From assembly GCA_002127415.1 (NCBI GenBank), contig MWJR01000025.1:1-7724 (forward strand): a stretch of DNA of 7,724 nt. Direction: 5' to 3'. Origin of the DNA: Calditrichaeota bacterium AABM5.125.24 (GTDB taxonomy: Bacteria > Electryoneota > AABM5-125-24 > Hatepunaeales > Hatepunaeaceae). A program made the position numbers and the translations under genes. The number at the start of each line of letters is the position of its first letter. Position 1 is the stretch's first letter. The notes beneath the pieces were generated by a model that saw only the letters and a list, made by a program, of their open reading frames with translations, searched no databases and was not told the DNA's origin. Below, in pieces: positions 1 to 5,182 of the stretch.

Positions 1-122
1 CTTGCCAAATCTTGCATTCTCGGACAGACTGCTTCGCCGGTATGACAAGTGTCTACAATAAAGTGCCCTGATTAGTAACAAACAAACCCCTCCATATCAC
101 ACACTTTTTACTTTGATTTTTT
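1..122. other. Non-coding left flank
   Basis: I see no convincing gene here. The first 60 bases hold a stretch on the plus strand around 35-47 (TTCGCCGGTATGAC) that resembles the dispersed 'GTCATACCGGCGAA' repeats common in many bacterial genomes, but a single copy cannot prove a repeat. The rest is AT-rich and lies downstream of the Sir2 gene, which is read leftward. No clear stem plus U-tract terminator is visible after the Sir2 stop. Confidence 0.4.
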
Positions 123-147
123 TAATTTTTAATTTTTAATTTTTAAC
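123..147. repeat. TAATTTT heptamer tandem repeat
   Basis: The 7-base unit TAATTTT occurs three times in a row at 123-143, followed by a fourth unit that breaks down after TAA. The array runs through the stop codon of the leftward Sir2 gene (TTA at 143-145 on the plus strand). It is a short, slippage-prone AT tract with no evident function. Length variation here could change the last one or two residues of Sir2 but not its catalytic core. Confidence 0.75.
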
Positions 148-940
148 TATTTAATTCCACCGCTGCGGGTAAAACCTCTCCAGCAGGGCAGTGAAGGCAC
201 AGGTCGGCGACGTGATCCAGCGGTGTCGGATCGACGTTGATGATTACCAGTCCGGCACCTGACATCTTGGCCTGGTAAGGAAGGTTCGCCGCCGGATAAA
301 CCACCAGTGAACTGCCGATGACAATCATCAGGTCACAGCTTTCAGCCTCCCTGGCGGCCTCATTGACCACCTCCGTGGGCAGCATCTCCCCGAACAGAAC
401 CACATCCGGCCGCAGCACACCCCCACATTCTGTGCAACAGGGGGGGAGCTGCTGTTCCATAAGCTCACAGGTCTGTTCGATGGAATACGGTGCGCGGCAT
501 TCAAAGCAGTAGAACCTGTTGGTATTCCCGTGCAGCTCAAGCACCCGATTTGAGCCCGCCTTCCGGTGCAGCCCGTCGATGTTCTGGGTGATCACCGCGC
601 AGACTTTCCCCCGCCGTTCAAGCTCAGCCACCGCCAGGTGCGCCGGACAGGGTTTCGCCCGGGTGATCAGGTCATGCCGGACATCGCGAAAGAAGCGCCA
701 GTAGTAGCTCGGGTCCCGGCGGAAGTAGTCGATGGAGGCATAGATCTCAGGGTCGTATTTGCTCCACATCCCACCCGCACCGCGGTAGGTGGGAATGCCA
801 CTCTCTGCAGAGATGCCGGCGCCGGTGAAGATAACGACCCGCTCCGCGGCATCCAGCAGAGCCTTCAACCTGACAATCTCAGCGGAACGATCCCCACCAC
901 TTTCAGGATCAGGATTCACGGAAGGATCTTCATTGGGCAT
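143..940 (-). CDS. Sir2-family NAD-dependent protein deacylase
   Basis: A 265-residue sirtuin, close to the usual bacterial length, expected in the cytoplasm to remove acyl groups from lysines using NAD+. Visible motifs are the NAD-binding GAGISAESGIP at 40-50 with YRG at 52-54, TQNID at 118-122, catalytic His137 in LHG, a structural zinc site C145-x2-C148 and C169-x2-C172, RPDVVLFGE at 177-185, GSS at 209-211, and N235 with D237 for ribose/adenine contacts. The Tyr-x-x-Arg pair that marks desuccinylases such as SIRT5 and E. coli CobB is absent: by my alignment Phe84 and Val87 take those places, and the overall pattern is nearer the Thermotoga class-U type. Plain deacetylation is therefore the likelier activity (inference). 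A strong GGAGGTG sits 7 bases before the ATG, which fixes the start. The gene lies 128 bp downstream of the acetyltransferase gene on the same strand. The first ~20 residues are polar and probably disordered. Confidence 0.96.
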   Translation of the reverse strand: MPNEDPSVNPDPESGGDRSAEIVRLKALLDAAERVVIFTGAGISAESGIPTYRGAGGMWSKYDPEIYASIDYFRRDPSYYWRFFRDVRHDLITRAKPCPAHLAVAELERRGKVCAVITQNIDGLHRKAGSNRVLELHGNTNRFYCFECRAPYSIEQTCELMEQQLPPCCTECGGVLRPDVVLFGEMLPTEVVNEAAREAESCDLMIVIGSSLVVYPAANLPYQAKMSGAGLVIINVDPTPLDHVADLCLHCPAGEVLPAAVELNS

Positions 941-990
941 CGCGCTGCACCTCCATCAGTCGTTGTAGTCACTACTCTGTTTGCCGGTGA

Positions 991-1037
991 ACGCCCTCGC
1001 CAATCCGACACTTACCTGGCGGACGAGGGCGTCCGCC
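991..1037. repeat. Hairpin repeat between acetyltransferase and Sir2 genes
   Basis: Two pairings compete here. GGCGGAC (1018-1024) and GTCCGCC (1031-1037) form a 7-bp stem with a 6-base loop. ACGCCCTCG (991-999) is a perfect 9-base inverted match to CGAGGGCGT (1024-1032), which overlaps the first stem. No T-tract follows on either strand, so it is not an ordinary intrinsic terminator. It lies in the leader of the Sir2 gene, which is read right to left. It could be a dispersed palindromic repeat or an attenuator-like switch; the sequence alone does not decide. Confidence 0.6.
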
Positions 1038-1068
1038 TTGCCGGATTCAACATTATCTGACAGACTGT

Positions 1069-2325
1069 TTAGAAGAAATCCAGACAGAGCGGTTTCGAAG
1101 CGGTAAACAGGTCATTGAGGAAGGAGGCGTCATCCTCCCCCTCGATCCGGACCATCCCCAACAGCACCGCATCCGGCAACGGCAGGGCTCCCCAGTAGAT
1201 GGATGAGAAGGTTGCAATATCGGTTGACAGGCTGATCCGGGCCTCCTGCCGCTGCGGGAATTGGGCCTTGCCCCGGCTGAACTCGACGGTCAGCGGTCTG
1301 GCGTTATCAGGGTTCAGATCATCTGCGACCTGAAAGGTGACCACCCCCTCGCCGGGGCCGTAACTGCCGGCACCCAAGACTTTGCGGAGCTGGACTATAC
1401 GCCCCATAAGCCCCGCGCCGACCCAGGCCATCTCCGAGCCCATCATCCATCCATGCCTGCCGTCCGGCATCTGCGGATCCCCCATTATATGCTCAAACGG
1501 CAGCTGCGACTGATCCGGAAAGACCACTATCTTGACCTGATCCCGCTGCGCTGATAGAAAGCCGAGCAGACCATACAACGCCCGCTGACTGTTCCAGATG
1601 AAGTCCCGCACTTCAAGGTCTGAAGACAGAAACCGTTCCTCCACTGGATGGGGATGGTATTGGAAGGCCAGATAACCCTCCATCTGTCCGGAATCCGGCG
1701 CGCGATACCCATAGCATTGAGCGTTCTTCAAAACCCTCTCAAACCAGACCGGCTCGCTCCGCTCCAGCAGCCCGTTATGGGCCTCGGCGAAACGGCGATA
1801 GCAGGCCATCACCTCCTCCCGATCCTCGTAGGTGACAACCGGGTTGACGCCCGAGCGCTCAGGATACGCAGGCAGGATCTCCGGCGCGAAACGGTAAAGC
1901 CTGGTCTGACCGACCAGACCCCATCCGAGGTGGCGATAGAAGCTGTGACGGAAGGGGTAAAGGATCGACAGCGGCACACCGTTCTGCTTCATTATCTCGA
2001 CTGAACGTGCCATCATCCAGTATGCGACCCGCTCCCTGCGGGCCTCCGGGGCCACTGCAACATTGCCGATACCACCCGTGGGGATCAGCACCCCCTGCCA
2101 GAACATCCGGAAGTTATAGAGGGCAAACAACCCGACCAGCTTCCCACCCCTCAGGCAGACCCAATGATCCTCCATCGGCAGTCGGGGATTGCTGCGAAAT
2201 CGCTCAATCCTCTCCTCCAGCGTCATTTTAGAGCCGGGATAAGCGGCGTAATGAACCCGTGCCATCTCCGGCAGATCACCCTCCCTGGCCCGTCGGACGG
2301 TCAGGTCTGAGGGAAAGGTGGGCAT
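1069..2325 (-). CDS. Eis-type GNAT N-acetyltransferase
   Basis: A 418-residue cytoplasmic acetyltransferase of the Eis kind, which transfers acetyl from acetyl-CoA to amine substrates such as aminoglycosides, polyamines or protein lysines. Order of parts: an N-terminal GNAT fold beginning VRRAREGDLPEM (10-21); the motif-A strand and loop NVAVAPEARRER (88-99); then LYPFRHSFYRHLGWG (122-136), whose Tyr130 matches the catalytic Tyr of Eis; a second GNAT-like region; and a C-terminal SCP2-like part. The chain ends LCLDFF, so the C-terminal carboxylate on Phe proposed as catalytic base in Eis proteins is preserved. One oddity is that the acetyl-CoA loop has Arg99 where R-x-x-G-x-A normally has Gly. 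The start at 2325 is chosen because GGGGGGAG lies 5 bases upstream; an in-frame ATG at 2358 has no such site. It follows the NifU gene by 77 bp on the same strand. The substrate cannot be read from the sequence. Confidence 0.9.
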   Translation of the reverse strand: MPTFPSDLTVRRAREGDLPEMARVHYAAYPGSKMTLEERIERFRSNPRLPMEDHWVCLRGGKLVGLFALYNFRMFWQGVLIPTGGIGNVAVAPEARRERVAYWMMARSVEIMKQNGVPLSILYPFRHSFYRHLGWGLVGQTRLYRFAPEILPAYPERSGVNPVVTYEDREEVMACYRRFAEAHNGLLERSEPVWFERVLKNAQCYGYRAPDSGQMEGYLAFQYHPHPVEERFLSSDLEVRDFIWNSQRALYGLLGFLSAQRDQVKIVVFPDQSQLPFEHIMGDPQMPDGRHGWMMGSEMAWVGAGLMGRIVQLRKVLGAGSYGPGEGVVTFQVADDLNPDNARPLTVEFSRGKAQFPQRQEARISLSTDIATFSSIYWGALPLPDAVLLGMVRIEGEDDASFLNDLFTASKPLCLDFF

Positions 2326-2402
2326 AGCTTCTCCCCCCTGTTCTTCAGCGTTCTTCATTTGGCATTCGTATCCCGGCTACGAAAGCCGAGAGCCGCAACT
2401 CG

Positions 2403-2642
2403 TTATACCGCGACCACTTCCGTCACCCCCGGAACCGAACCCTTGAGGAACCGCTCTATGCCGCCCTTCAAGGTCAGCGCAGCCATTGGGCAGCCGTGAC
2501 AGGCACCGGTGAGCTTAACCTCAACCTTGCCATCATCGGTTATGTTGACCAGAACAACGTCGCCGCCGTCGGCCTGCAGTGAAGGACGGATAACCTCCAG
2601 GGCCGCCTCAACCGCCGAACGATCCATACTGCCGTCAGCCAT
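2403..2642 (-). CDS. NifU C-terminal-domain (Nfu-type) Fe-S scaffold protein
   Basis: A 79-residue stand-alone Nfu domain, normal in size for the family. Such proteins hold or carry a [4Fe-4S] cluster at a dimer interface and pass it to target enzymes in the cytoplasm. Seen directly are IRPSLQADGGDVVLVNI (18-34), LTGACHGCPMAALTLKGGIE (44-63) with the cluster-binding pair Cys48 and Cys51, and the typical VPGVTEVVAV ending. The start at 2642 (MADG…) is preferred because AAAGGGGA lies about 8 bases upstream; a TTG start at 2678 would add 12 atypical residues and lacks a ribosome-binding site. It is first in a same-strand run with the acetyltransferase and Sir2, with no obvious functional link to either. 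No N-terminal IscU-like or A-type domain is present. Confidence 0.95.
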   Translation of the reverse strand: MADGSMDRSAVEAALEVIRPSLQADGGDVVLVNITDDGKVEVKLTGACHGCPMAALTLKGGIERFLKGSVPGVTEVVAV

Positions 2643-2687
2643 ATCCAAATCCCCTTTATTTTCTAAGTTAAGACTCAAAGCTCAGCC

Positions 2688-2719
2688 TGCCGTCATTCCG
2701 AACCTTCGGGACGACGGCA
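2688..2719. repeat. Imperfect palindrome in NifU leader
   Basis: TGCCGTC (2688-2694) pairs with GACGGCA (2713-2719), and inside it CCGAA (2698-2702) pairs with TTCGG (2705-2709), leaving a 3-by-3 internal loop. The GTCATTCCGAA…TTCGG core resembles the small palindromic repeats scattered in many bacterial genomes. It lies about 46 bp upstream of the NifU start codon and would be in the transcript leader. No T-tract follows on the minus strand, so it is not a good terminator. Confidence 0.6.
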
Positions 2720-2787
2720 AACTTCACCAGAGCAGGCAACTGTCAGTAAAACTGACTGGGTTGCAGCCATTATCGATACCTACTCTC

Positions 2788-2821
2788 TTAATAAATATAA
2801 TAAGCAAACGGTCAAACTCAA
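2788..2821 (-). promoter_or_regulatory. Possible promoter of the NifU-acetyltransferase-Sir2 run
   Basis: Two overlapping sigma-70-like readings exist on the minus strand. One is TTGAGT (2816-2821), 16 bases, then TATATT (2794-2799). The other is TTGACC (2810-2815), 16 bases, then TATTAA (2788-2793). Each is imperfect. The AT-rich patch is well placed, about 150 bp upstream of the NifU start and downstream of the terminator of the neighbouring unit, so a promoter is needed near here. Confidence 0.35.
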
Positions 2822-2886
2822 ATCCCGGCATCCATTAAGCGGTCAATATACTTCAATCCAATAACATCAGAACATCCGGGCGGAAC

Positions 2887-2927
2887 AAAAAAATCAGGCC
2901 GGCTACTACCAGAAGCAACCGGCCTGA
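2887..2927 (-). terminator. Intrinsic terminator of the barrel-protein gene
   Basis: Read on the minus strand, a 9-bp perfect stem TCAGGCCGG / CCGGCCTGA (plus-strand 2919-2927 and 2894-2902) with a 16-base loop is followed at once by seven T residues (plus-strand A at 2887-2893). It begins 35 bases after the stop codon of the envelope gene. It separates that unit from the NifU group and is the clearest terminator in the window. Confidence 0.92.
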
Positions 2928-2961
2928 CTAAGGAAATCCATTCACAGAACCTGCATAACAG

Positions 2962-4137
2962 CTATGGGGCAGCGGACTTCCTCTGCTTCTCCTCGAGCTT
3001 GCGCTTCAACTTCTTGAGCTCCTCTTCAGCCTTGATCCGCTCCTGCCGTATCTTTTCGAGGTCCAGGTCTATGGCTTCGACACCGACGCCCCGCTCCTCG
3101 ATTGCCCAGCGGAAAAGCGACTGACGGTCGAAGATATCACCCGTAGCTCCCCGTGCCCGAGCGGCGCTCCAACGCTCCCTGCCGGCAGCGGCTTCCTCAA
3201 CCTTCACGAAGGTCGGTGAAACGTAGAACGCAGTTGAGGGGGCGAAGTTTATCCTGCCTGTGATTCTCCAGTTGGAGTAGTTTGGATAATCCCTAAGGGC
3301 TTCATTGCTGGGCCAGCTGGTCTCTTCATCGCCCTGCAGCAGGACGTCTACGCCCATTGTAAAGTAGAGCCCCTTGAACAGCTTATACCGCGCGAAGGGG
3401 GTGGCGTAGATCCAGTCTTCACGCCCCAATACATTGGTGTCAGGTTGTGTGATGAAAGACGAACCGTAAATCTCGAGACCTAAATCAAACCGTTGCATGG
3501 GATAAACCGCCCCCAACAGGAAGTTCATCGACTGAGCGGCATCACCCATCTCTTCCTGGTCGTTATGATGCAGAAAACCGAGATTAAGATGTATGGACAA
3601 GGCTTCGCCCGGGTAGAGCGGTTTATCGTAGTATGACCATAAGGTTACCAGTTCAACCTCCACCCCATTACTCTCATACGGCTCCAGATGAATGTCGTGG
3701 TAGAGACCCACCCGGTAGCGCAGGATCGGCATGAACCCCCAGAAGATCTTGCTGCCGATAGAGTAACCACCGACCTTAAACCTGAGGTAGGTGTCGCCGG
3801 GGATAATATAGGCTATTTGATCCCCGCTTTTTCTATGGGTAAGATTCAGATCCTGATACAGGATCTGGGTGAAGCCAAGCTCAACCCTCCGGGTGAAGCC
3901 GAAGGTGGTCGCCAGGGCGCTGCACCCGTTGTAGAGTGTCCATTCCTCATCACCTGCAGTGGTCAGAGAGACAAAATATCCCCGTGCGTAGAAACTGAAG
4001 TCGAGAGCGCCGGGTGGCAGAACCAGAGCCGAGTTGGTATGGATGAAACCTTTCCCACCCAAGAACTGTGCGCCGCTGGCTGGCCATGCAGCCGCCAGCG
4101 CGACAGTAATTGCCAAACAGATTATGATGCGCTTCAT
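2962..4137 (-). CDS. Outer-membrane beta-barrel-like protein with coiled-coil tail
   Basis: I do not recognise a named family. The 391-residue product starts with a clear signal peptide (MKR, hydrophobic residues 4-18, predicted cut after ASGA at residue 23). The mature part alternates aromatic and polar residues in strand-like runs (for example GALDFSFYARGYFVS, RVELGFTQILYQDL, DTYLRFKVGG, ITGRINFAPSTAFYVSP), with Gly/Asp/Asn turns as in outer-membrane barrels. The last ~38 residues are instead highly charged (DLEKIRQERIKAEEELKKL…) and should form a helix or coiled coil. Most barrels end in an aromatic residue used for BAM assembly; this chain ends SAAP. The start at 4137 is fixed by GAGGG 5 bases upstream and by the signal peptide; an ATG at 4239 would add an Arg-rich stretch and has no ribosome-binding site. 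It has its own promoter and terminator. Periplasmic contact through the tail is inference. Confidence 0.78.
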   Translation of the reverse strand: MKRIIICLAITVALAAAWPASGAQFLGGKGFIHTNSALVLPPGALDFSFYARGYFVSLTTAGDEEWTLYNGCSALATTFGFTRRVELGFTQILYQDLNLTHRKSGDQIAYIIPGDTYLRFKVGGYSIGSKIFWGFMPILRYRVGLYHDIHLEPYESNGVEVELVTLWSYYDKPLYPGEALSIHLNLGFLHHNDQEEMGDAAQSMNFLLGAVYPMQRFDLGLEIYGSSFITQPDTNVLGREDWIYATPFARYKLFKGLYFTMGVDVLLQGDEETSWPSNEALRDYPNYSNWRITGRINFAPSTAFYVSPTFVKVEEAAAGRERWSAARARGATGDIFDRQSLFRWAIEERGVGVEAIDLDLEKIRQERIKAEEELKKLKRKLEEKQRKSAAP

Positions 4138-4142
4138 AAAGA

Positions 4143-4147
4143 CCCTC
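4143..4147 (-). promoter_or_regulatory. Ribosome-binding site deciding the 4137 start
   Basis: GAGGG on the minus strand with a 5-base spacer to ATG at 4137. No comparable site precedes the upstream in-frame ATG at 4239, so the shorter reading frame with the signal peptide at its very N-terminus is preferred. Confidence 0.75.
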
Positions 4148-4249
4148 ACACTTATGCTTCCCCGCCTTTGGCTGTAGGACAGCCCCCGACGACGGCAGAC
4201 TGCGGACACGCGCGTCCACACCTGACGCCCTCCAACCATACCAAGGATT

Positions 4250-4263
4250 AACTGCGCGCAGTT
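4250..4263. promoter_or_regulatory. Perfect 14-bp palindrome in the barrel-gene leader
   Basis: AACTGCGCGCAGTT equals its own reverse complement over 14 bases. It lies 112 bp upstream of the start codon and about 115 bp downstream of the predicted promoter, hence in the long leader. Perfect palindromes of this size often bind dimeric regulators, but no regulator gene is in the window and the site is too far downstream for simple promoter occlusion. Confidence 0.45.
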
Positions 4264-4377
4264 GACGGGGTCTTCTCATATCCGTTCAACCAACCCGTGG
4301 ATCCAGTTCCGAGACTATCTGCCCACGAAGAGCCGGTCTTCCGAATAGAGACGCGATGATGACCTCAAATCAGGTTG

Positions 4378-4406
4378 AATATAAGTATATAACTTTACTT
4401 TGTCAA
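4378..4406 (-). promoter_or_regulatory. Near-consensus sigma-70 promoter of the barrel-protein gene
   Basis: On the minus strand a perfect -35 TTGACA (4401-4406) is separated by exactly 17 AT-rich bases from -10 TATATT (4378-4383; five of six consensus bases). Transcription would start near 4371 and give a leader of about 230 bases before the ATG at 4137. This is the strongest promoter-like sequence in the window. Confidence 0.8.
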
Positions 4407-4799
4407 GCGGTAGTTGCGAAATTTTCCAACCTTCACCGCAGACTGAACGGCAGCCCATATATCCCTTCCCCAACCAGGAATCTATGTAAAAGGTGGCCCC
4501 GGTGCAATCACGTGCACTCATTTTCGGAAAAAACAAATAATTAAACATCCGTTGTGGATCCATCGGCTTAGGGAACGTTCTCACCACCGGCCAGTCAACC
4601 CCCTTCGAGGCGCTCGGAGCCATGGCCGACAGTTATGCAGCTTATACTAACCGATGACGACGCGGCTCTTATGTCCCCGGTCACTATTCCCTTAGTTGGT
4701 GATTCTACAGGACTTCCACGCGGATCCGGTTCGGCAGCCCCTTGCAATCCGTCCTCGACCTGTTTACATTGAGATCAGGACGGTTAATAGATCCTGAAT
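4407..4799. other. Intergenic stretch without a convincing gene
   Basis: Open frames on both strands lack ribosome-binding sites and recognisable motifs. On the plus strand TCAGGA (4775-4780) and TCCTGA (4792-4797) form a small inverted repeat just before the remnant at 4800. A 5-of-6 match TTTACA (4763-4768) is followed only by a poor -10, so I do not call a promoter. Base composition varies from AT-rich near 4530 to GC-rich near 4600, which suggests patchwork or eroded DNA. Confidence 0.4.
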
Positions 4800-5009
4800 A
4801 TGAATCCAACGGTTTCAGCAGGGATACAGATTACGCGACCTATCACTATCTACCTCCAGACCGCCTCGGTGATCCTGCTGTTCGGGCCCCGGCTCGAAGC
4901 CGGGGTCATCAACACGGTTATCGATGGCGCCTCGCTGCCGGCCGGGCTGTATCTCTGCCGCCTCGAGGCCAAAAAATCCTCCGCCGGACGCAAAATGGTA
5001 TTGATTTAG
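4800..5009 (+). pseudogene. Head-plus-tail remnant of a secreted sorting-domain protein
   Basis: This 69-codon frame reads as two ends of a large secreted protein joined together. Residues 15-43 (ITIYLQTASVILLFGPRLEA, then GVINTVIDG) match the signal-peptide region of the gene starting at 5183 (ITLYL…RLEARIIN…DG). At the DNA level 4888-4913 and 5241-5266 agree at 23 of 26 bases. Directly after, residues 44-69 (ASLPAGLYLCRLEA…RKMVLI) are the standard last strands of a C-terminal sorting domain of the T9SS/FlgD-like type, which is found hundreds of residues further on in intact proteins. The whole body is missing. No good ribosome-binding site precedes the ATG. The best reading is an internally deleted paralogue of the downstream gene, probably non-functional. 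A short expressed peptide cannot be excluded. Confidence 0.72.
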
Positions 5010-5029
5010 TAGTGAAAATGGGTTAAAAT
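5001..5029 (+). promoter_or_regulatory. Likely promoter of the beta-helix gene
   Basis: TTGATT (5001-5006), a 17-base spacer, then TAAAAT (5024-5029; five of six -10 bases) point toward the gene at 5183. The -35 overlaps the last codons of the remnant. Transcription would start near 5036, giving a leader of roughly 145 bases that contains the three-armed palindrome. Confidence 0.45.
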
Positions 5030-5030
5030 G

Positions 5031-5045
5031 TATGAACAATTCATA
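5031..5045. promoter_or_regulatory. Palindrome TATGAA-caa-TTCATA at the predicted transcription start
   Basis: A perfect 6-bp inverted repeat with a 3-base spacer begins two bases after the predicted -10 and covers the expected start point, a usual place for a repressor operator. It also abuts the left end of the palindromic repeat, so it may belong to that element or be chance in AT-rich DNA. Confidence 0.3.
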
Positions 5046-5131
5046 TATGTCGTTGCGAGGCGCGAAGCGCCGAAGCAACCTCTAAGATTGCTTCGTCCGG
5101 CATGTGCCGAACTCGCAATGGCAACACATAT
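5045..5131. repeat. 87-bp three-armed palindromic repeat element
   Basis: The ends ATATGT (5045-5050) and ACATAT (5126-5131) are complementary, followed inward by TTGCGAG (5053-5059) and CTCGCAA (5112-5118). Inside are three further hairpins: GGCGC-GAA-GCGCC (5059-5071), CGAAGCAA…TTGCTTCG (5071-5078 with 5088-5095, 9-base loop) and CGGCA-TG-TGCCG (5098-5109). The whole could fold as a cloverleaf. The 'TTGCGAGG…GCGAAGC…GAAGCAA' core is of a type widely dispersed between genes in many bacteria. No transposase is encoded. It sits between the remnant and its intact paralogue, in the predicted leader of the latter. Confidence 0.8.
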
Positions 5132-5182
5132 CAATAACAGATATTTATCCTCTCACCACAATGCCTGAGAAGGAGACCTAAC

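Noticed and set aside
566..1060. 164-codon plus-strand frame opposite Sir2
   Set aside because: It lies antisense to a gene with all sirtuin motifs and has no family features of its own.
2374..2388. Small inverted repeat CGGCT-acgaa-AGCCG between the NifU and acetyltransferase genes
   Set aside because: Only five base pairs and no T-tract; too weak to call a terminator or a regulatory element.
2742..2756. GTCAGT-aaa-ACTGAC hairpin in the NifU leader
   Set aside because: A 6-bp stem with a 3-base loop is expected by chance at this scale and is not placed near the ribosome-binding site.
4315..4623. 102-codon open frame on the minus strand
   Set aside because: It has no ribosome-binding site before its ATG, no recognisable motif, and it runs through the near-consensus promoter at 4378-4406, so it is most likely chance.
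4541..4654. Plus-strand frame reading GSIGLGNVLTTGQSTPFEAL and on to a stop
   Set aside because: The residue pattern is protein-like, but the frame is short, starts after a stop without a good start codon, and matches no family I know. It could be an eroded fragment, but I cannot support it.
4742..5026. 94-codon plus-strand frame overlapping the remnant
   Set aside because: It starts at TTG without a ribosome-binding site and reads the remnant's codons in another frame; the 4800-5009 frame carries the recognisable signal and sorting-tail residues.
4815..5078. Minus-strand frame beginning MLRRFAPRNDIYELF
   Set aside because: The LRRFAPRND start is the translation of the palindromic repeat, a common source of false gene calls.
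5045..5131. Cloverleaf-like element as a tRNA gene
   Set aside because: Its arms do not match the tRNA D, anticodon and T-arm signatures, there is no GTTCRANNC box, and the pattern fits a palindromic repeat.
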